Positions 60,404 through 64,000 of a DNA stretch of 64,000 nucleotides are shown piece by piece. Origin of the DNA: RYN-230 sp963837335. GTDB lineage: Bacteria; Actinomycetota; Actinomycetes; Streptosporangiales; Streptosporangiaceae. The DNA is taken from contig CAWINS010000042.1 in NCBI GenBank assembly GCA_963837335.1, forward strand, positions 1-64,000. The letters run 5' to 3'. Position 1 is the stretch's first letter. Each line of letters opens with the position of its first letter. The notes under the pieces were generated by a model. It worked only from the letters and a program-made list of their open reading frames with translations. It had not been told where the DNA came from and searched no databases. Position numbers and translations under genes: made by a program.

Positions 60404-61822
60404 TCAGGCACGGGTGAACACCGCCAGCTGGGTGGGCGGGCCGACCTCGGGGTCGTCCGGGCCGACGGGCAGGAAGCGCACCTGGTAAGCCCGGCGGCCG
60501 GCCACCCCGGCCGCCCAGTCGCGGAACTGGAAGCGGGTCCACTCGAACCGGTGATCCGGGTGCCGCATCGCCCCGGGGCCCAGGTCAGCGAAGCGGACGT
60601 TGTGCTCGGCATTCGGCGTGGTGACCACGACGGTGCCGGGCCGGGCCGCGCCGAACACGGTCTGCTCCAGCGCGCCGAGCCGGGGCGGGTCGACGTGCTC
60701 GATGACTTCCATGAGCACGGCCGCGTCCAGGCCGGCCAGCCGGTCGTCGGCGTAGGTGAGAGATGACTGCAGCAGATCCACCCGCTCCCGCTGGCGGTCC
60801 GGCATCGTGTCCAGGTGCAGCCGCTGCGCGGCGCGTTCCAGCGCCCGGTGCGACACGTCCACGCCGAGGACCCGGGCTGCGGACGGTTCGCCGAGCAGCA
60901 ACGCGACCAGCCGGCCCTCTCCGCAGCCGAGGTCGGCGACGCGGGCGGCCGCTGAGTCTTTGAGCACGGTGTCACGCAGGACGGCCAGCACGGCGTCGCG
61001 GCGCTGCTGGGCCAGGGAGTTGCGGCGCGGCGGGGTGTCGGGCACGGCGTTGTCCAGCGCCTCCGGCTCCGCGTCGTCCACTTCGGCCAATCGCGCCACC
61101 GCCGTAGCGGCGAGGGTCCGCTGGTGAGCCAGGTAGCGGTGGGTGATCAGCTCCCGTTCGGGATGCGCGGCCAGCCAGTCCCCGCCCGCGCGGAGCAGCT
61201 TGTCGATCTCGGCGTCGTTGACCCAGTAGTGCTTGCTGTCGTCCAGCACCGGCAGCAGCACATACAGGTGGCTGAGCGCGTCGGCCAGCCGGGCCTGCCC
61301 GGCCAGCCGGACCGTGAAGTAGTGCGAGCCGCCCCACTCCGGCAGCTCCGGGTCGAGCGGGATCCGGGTGGCCTGCACGTCCCAGCCCAGCGGCCGGAGC
61401 AGCCGGACCGCCAGGTCGGTGCCGCCCCGGCAGGACAGCGCCGGGATGCTGATCTCCAGCGGCAGCGGGCGGGCGGCCAGCTCCGGCCGGGCGTCACAGC
61501 GGCCGGTCATCGCGGTGCGGAAGACCTTGCCCAGCGCGACCGCGAGCATCGACGAGGCCGCGTAGGGCCGGTCGTTGACGTACTCGGCCAGGGAGAACGC
61601 CTCCGGGCCTGCTGCCCCGGACCGCCGGTGCCCGCGGACCAGCGCGATCGGGTCGATCTCCAGCAGCAGAGCCGCGGTGCAGCGCTGCTCGCCCGCCTCC
61701 GGGTAGAACACGTGCGCCTGGCCGGCTGACACGTCGAAGCTCTGCATCCGGTCCGGATGCTTGTGCAGCAAGAAGCCCAGGTCCGTCGCGGGCGGCTCGG
61801 TGAGCGTGATGGTCAGCAGCAT
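60404..61822 (-). CDS. hen1: RNA 3'-terminal 2'-O-methyltransferase Hen1
   Basis: A 472-residue bacterial Hen1. The N-terminal domain (about 1-250, opening MLLTITLTEPPATDLGFLLH) is the ligase-activating part that supports Pnkp. The C-terminal methyltransferase has RVADLGCGEGRL (SAM motif), LMEVIEHVDPPRL (metal-binding Glu-Glu-His), and TPNAEHNVRFADLG...HPDHRFEWTRFQF (the second His and the conserved Hen1 core). It methylates the 2'-O of the 3' end of broken RNA before ligation, making it immune to renewed cleavage. ATG 61822 has GGAGAG upstream. Its stop lies four bases before the pnkp start: a coupled operon. Confidence 0.95.
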   Translation of the reverse strand: MLLTITLTEPPATDLGFLLHKHPDRMQSFDVSAGQAHVFYPEAGEQRCTAALLLEIDPIALVRGHRRSGAAGPEAFSLAEYVNDRPYAASSMLAVALGKVFRTAMTGRCDARPELAARPLPLEISIPALSCRGGTDLAVRLLRPLGWDVQATRIPLDPELPEWGGSHYFTVRLAGQARLADALSHLYVLLPVLDDSKHYWVNDAEIDKLLRAGGDWLAAHPERELITHRYLAHQRTLAATAVARLAEVDDAEPEALDNAVPDTPPRRNSLAQQRRDAVLAVLRDTVLKDSAAARVADLGCGEGRLVALLLGEPSAARVLGVDVSHRALERAAQRLHLDTMPDRQRERVDLLQSSLTYADDRLAGLDAAVLMEVIEHVDPPRLGALEQTVFGAARPGTVVVTTPNAEHNVRFADLGPGAMRHPDHRFEWTRFQFRDWAAGVAGRRAYQVRFLPVGPDDPEVGPPTQLAVFTRA

Positions 61823-62164
61823 CGGCGGCTCTCCATCAGGGTGCGGGTCACGGGTTGATCCTGGCATAGGGAGCACAGCCGGGCCTCCCGGTAAATCGGC
61901 CGCCGAACGTCAGGTGACCTGGGACCGGAGTGGCTCGCCGAGCGGGCCGCGGCCCGCCGTAGCCGGGTCCGGTTGTGGTCAAGACCACGTATTTCTCCGG
62001 TAAACCCGTGAATAATGCCGGACATCCGAAATTGCTTACCAGCGAGTGCCACCCGCACGGGTGCTGGCGGGCTGCGCGTAGAGCGGTTGGGTCGCCCAGG
62101 CCGCGAGCGGTCAGGGAAAACCCTCTGTGACCGCTCGTCCTGCGGGTTACGGAGGGAGTCGCCG
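61823..62164. other. Intergenic spacer with promoters of hen1 and MmpS-like gene
   Basis: No gene or RNA recognised. An AT-richer part (61978-62040) lies in the middle and may hold the promoters. The spacer separates divergent genes. Confidence 0.55.
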
Positions 62165-63001
62165 GTGGGTGCAGACAGAGGTCAGCCGGACCCTCCGTCC
62201 TGGCCGCCCCCCGACGACACCAGCCCGGATGTGCGCGCCCCGGGGCGGGAGGGGCGCGCCCCCGGCCGGGAGTGGTATCCGGGAACGGAGTGGTACCCGG
62301 GGAGGGAGTACCGGCCTCCGCAGTACGGACAGGCGCGCTCCCGCGGGTCGGCGCACTGGTCGGCGCACTGGTCAGCCGGGGAGTACTCCTCCCGGGAGCA
62401 GGAGCACCGCGAGATGGCGTACCGGGACGAGTATCCGTCCCGGAGTGGCCACTCCATCCCGGGCCCCAACCCGGCCCGGCGGCGCCGGCCTGGCCAGCGT
62501 CATCAGGTCCGGAACGGGATGCTGATCGGCCTCGGCTGCCTGGTCGTCATCGTGGCCATCGGGACCGGGCTGACCGGAGCGAGGTTCCCGACCTCGTCGT
62601 CGCGATCCCACGCGAGCGCGGGCCAGTCAGCCGCCGCGGCGCCGGCCGCCGCGCGGCCCAGGCCCAGGTCCAGGTCCAGGGCAGCGAGGAGCGGGCCACG
62701 GCCCATCCTCACCTACCGTGTCACCGGCACGCCGGGGGCGCGGGTGACCTACGGCCCGGCTGGCACCTACCTGACCGGCCGGGCGCCGGTGCAGGTCACC
62801 GCGAGGCTCGGTAACCCGCTCTATTACTTCATCACTGCCGAGCTGCCAGGCAACGGTTCGGTCGAGTGCGAGATCCTCATCGGCACGGAGGTGATGGCCA
62901 GGTCCGCCGCCACCGGCCATCACAGCCTCGCGTCCTGCCAGATCAGCCGGGACCCGCTGAGCGGGAAGTGGCAGGACGCGGCCGGCGGGCTGCGCGGCTG
63001 A
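62165..63001 (+). CDS. MmpS-like membrane-anchored protein
   Basis: A 278-residue protein. GTG 62165 has GGAGGGAG upstream. The first 140 residues are Arg/Tyr/Trp-rich low complexity (EWYPG and AHWSAHWSA repeats), then one transmembrane helix (about 118-138, NGMLIGLGCLVVIVAIG), a Ser/Arg/Ala-rich linker and a C-terminal domain of about 90 residues with ILTYRVTGTPGARVTY and SVECEILIGTEVMARSAATGHHSLASCQIS. That domain matches the MmpS/mycobacterial transport-accessory fold. MmpS proteins pair with MmpL exporters, but no mmpL is here. Function unknown. Confidence 0.75.
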   Translation: MGADRGQPDPPSWPPPDDTSPDVRAPGREGRAPGREWYPGTEWYPGREYRPPQYGQARSRGSAHWSAHWSAGEYSSREQEHREMAYRDEYPSRSGHSIPGPNPARRRRPGQRHQVRNGMLIGLGCLVVIVAIGTGLTGARFPTSSSRSHASAGQSAAAAPAAARPRPRSRSRAARSGPRPILTYRVTGTPGARVTYGPAGTYLTGRAPVQVTARLGNPLYYFITAELPGNGSVECEILIGTEVMARSAATGHHSLASCQISRDPLSGKWQDAAGGLRG

Positions 63002-63079
63002 CGCGGCGGGCTGCGCGGCGGCTGACCGCCGGCGGCCGGTCCCCTGGCGGAATGCCAGTTCAGCGGTTACAAATCAGTC

Positions 63080-63973
63080 ATGACCGCTGAATCCGGCCGG
63101 GGACACGCCCCGAGCGCCGAGGCCGGGGAGGACCAGTCCGACGGGGAGGTACCCGGGCCCGCCTGGGCCCCGCAGCGGATCGTTGTCGCCGGGGACTGGC
63201 ACGGCAACGAGGAATGGGCGGTCAGTGTCATCCGGCGCGTCCCACGGCTGCTGGCGGGAGAGAGCCGGCGGATCGTCCTGCATCTCGGGGACTTCGGCAT
63301 CTGGCCGGATCAGGGCGGGAAGGTCTATCTCGACCAGGTCAGCGCAGCCCTGGCCGAGGCGGGGGCCGAACTCTGGTTCGTGGACGGCAACCACGAGGAC
63401 TTCGCTCAGCTTGGCCAGCTGGACGAGAACCCGGGCCCGGATGGGCGCGTGACGGTGGTCCCGCGGGTCATGCACCTGCCGCGCGGTTACCGGTGGAGCT
63501 GGCACGGCCGCACCTGGCTGGCCTGCGGGGGCGCGGTGAGCCTGGACCGGGCGGTCCGCACCGAGGGCGTGGACTGGTGGCCCCAGGAAGAGATCACTGC
63601 CGGGCAGGAGGCAGCCATCTCCGCCGGTGGTCACGCTGACGTGATGGTCTGTCACGATTGCCCGTCGGGCGTCGCGCATACCTTCGCTCATCCGCCGCCC
63701 GAGTGGGCCGCCGAGGACCTGGCCCGCAACGACGCGCACCGCCGGCGCCTGCAGCGCATCGTGGACGAGGTCATGCCCGCCTACCTGATGCACGGTCATC
63801 TGCACCGCGCGTACCGGCGGACCGTGGACTTCGGGTACGGACCGGTGCGGGTGACCGGGCTGGACGCGGACAACCGGCTGCGGAACTTCGCGGCGCTGGA
63901 TGTCACGACGATGCGGTGGGACGTGCGCGAGGGCTGGTTCAGCCGTTTCCGCCGCGGCACCGTGGTTGGGTGA
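63080..63973 (+). CDS. Metallophosphoesterase
   Basis: A 297-residue calcineurin-like phosphoesterase. Metal-binding motifs in order: VVAGDWHGNEEW (D-x-H), LHLGDFG (GD), VDGNHED (GNHE), MVCHDCPSG, and MHGHLHRAY (GHxH). The first 33 residues are disordered. It is probably cytoplasmic; substrates in this group include cyclic nucleotides and other phosphodiesters but cannot be told here. The ATG 63080 is taken; no clear ribosome site precedes it. It ends 27 bp before the window ends. Confidence 0.92.
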   Translation: MTAESGRGHAPSAEAGEDQSDGEVPGPAWAPQRIVVAGDWHGNEEWAVSVIRRVPRLLAGESRRIVLHLGDFGIWPDQGGKVYLDQVSAALAEAGAELWFVDGNHEDFAQLGQLDENPGPDGRVTVVPRVMHLPRGYRWSWHGRTWLACGGAVSLDRAVRTEGVDWWPQEEITAGQEAAISAGGHADVMVCHDCPSGVAHTFAHPPPEWAAEDLARNDAHRRRLQRIVDEVMPAYLMHGHLHRAYRRTVDFGYGPVRVTGLDADNRLRNFAALDVTTMRWDVREGWFSRFRRGTVVG

Positions 63974-64000
63974 CCCCTCCTGGGGTGACAAGCCTGCGCC

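Overview
The window reads as chromosome from a high-GC filamentous actinomycete (Streptomyces-like or a related order; I cannot place the genus). The evidence is the very high GC with GC-rich third codon positions, many GTG/TTG starts behind GGAGG-type ribosome sites, and actinobacterial marker genes: the fhaA-fhaB-pstP-ftsW-pbpA-pknB signalling and cell-wall operon, crgA, a Bpa proteasome activator, a PPOX/F420-type oxidoreductase, a DUF6230/DUF6114 pair, a Streptomyces subtilisin inhibitor homologue and an IS1182-type insertion sequence.

Layout. 0-13.7 kb: the tail of an acyl-CoA carboxyltransferase and a mix of metabolic genes (sensor kinase, phosphatase, acetyltransferase, a three-gene redox operon, tryptophanyl-tRNA synthetase with a Trp-Trp leader peptide and attenuator, peptidase E-like, MaoC, PPOX, methyltransferase, monooxygenase, pentapeptide, DUF2252, ATP-dependent DNA ligase). 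13.9-16.1 kb: DUF6230-DUF6114-secreted protein module. 16.1-26.6 kb: the conserved growth and division block (DUF5324-like, cyclophilin, rhomboid, crgA, pknB, pbpA, ftsW, pstP, fhaB, fhaA, tRNA-Leu). 26.7-37.3 kb: FAD oxidase, universal stress protein, Fpg/Nei glycosylase and a run of secreted proteins (SSI-type inhibitor, GH12, GH25 lysozyme with ricin lectin domains, S53 peptidase) with an orphan PAS-GAF-PAS kinase. 37.4-49.4 kb: a surface-glycan-like region (Wzt/Wzm-type ABC exporter, divergent MarR regulator, two paralogous GT-C-like membrane proteins, GT2 glycosyltransferase) with partner-switch genes (RsbW-like kinase, STAS protein) and an arginine deiminase. 49.5-51 kb: an operon of RHH regulator, Fic/Doc-like protein and Clp-N/UVR protein. 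51.2-53.0 kb: an IS1182-like element inserted into a hairpin. 53.2-57.4 kb: pheA, bpa, quinone oxidoreductase, ParA/MinD-like ATPase. 57.6-61.8 kb: the Hen1-Pnkp RNA repair operon. 61.8-64 kb: MmpS-like protein and metallophosphoesterase.

A property of the whole window matters for every reader. At least a dozen genes whose families are normally intact are each broken by one or a few single-base shifts, often in G/C runs (trpS start, DUF6114, pbpA, ftsW, S53 peptidase, arcA, fic, Clp-N, transposase, pheA, pnkp). Both +1 and -1 shifts occur and the flanking protein is well conserved. The simplest reading is residual sequencing indels rather than mass gene decay, so I describe these genes as whole units and give the approximate break points.

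The most interesting items are the Trp-codon attenuator of trpS, the RHH/Fic/Clp-N operon, the Hen1-Pnkp operon with minisatellites inside it, and the IS inserted into a 76-nt hairpin.
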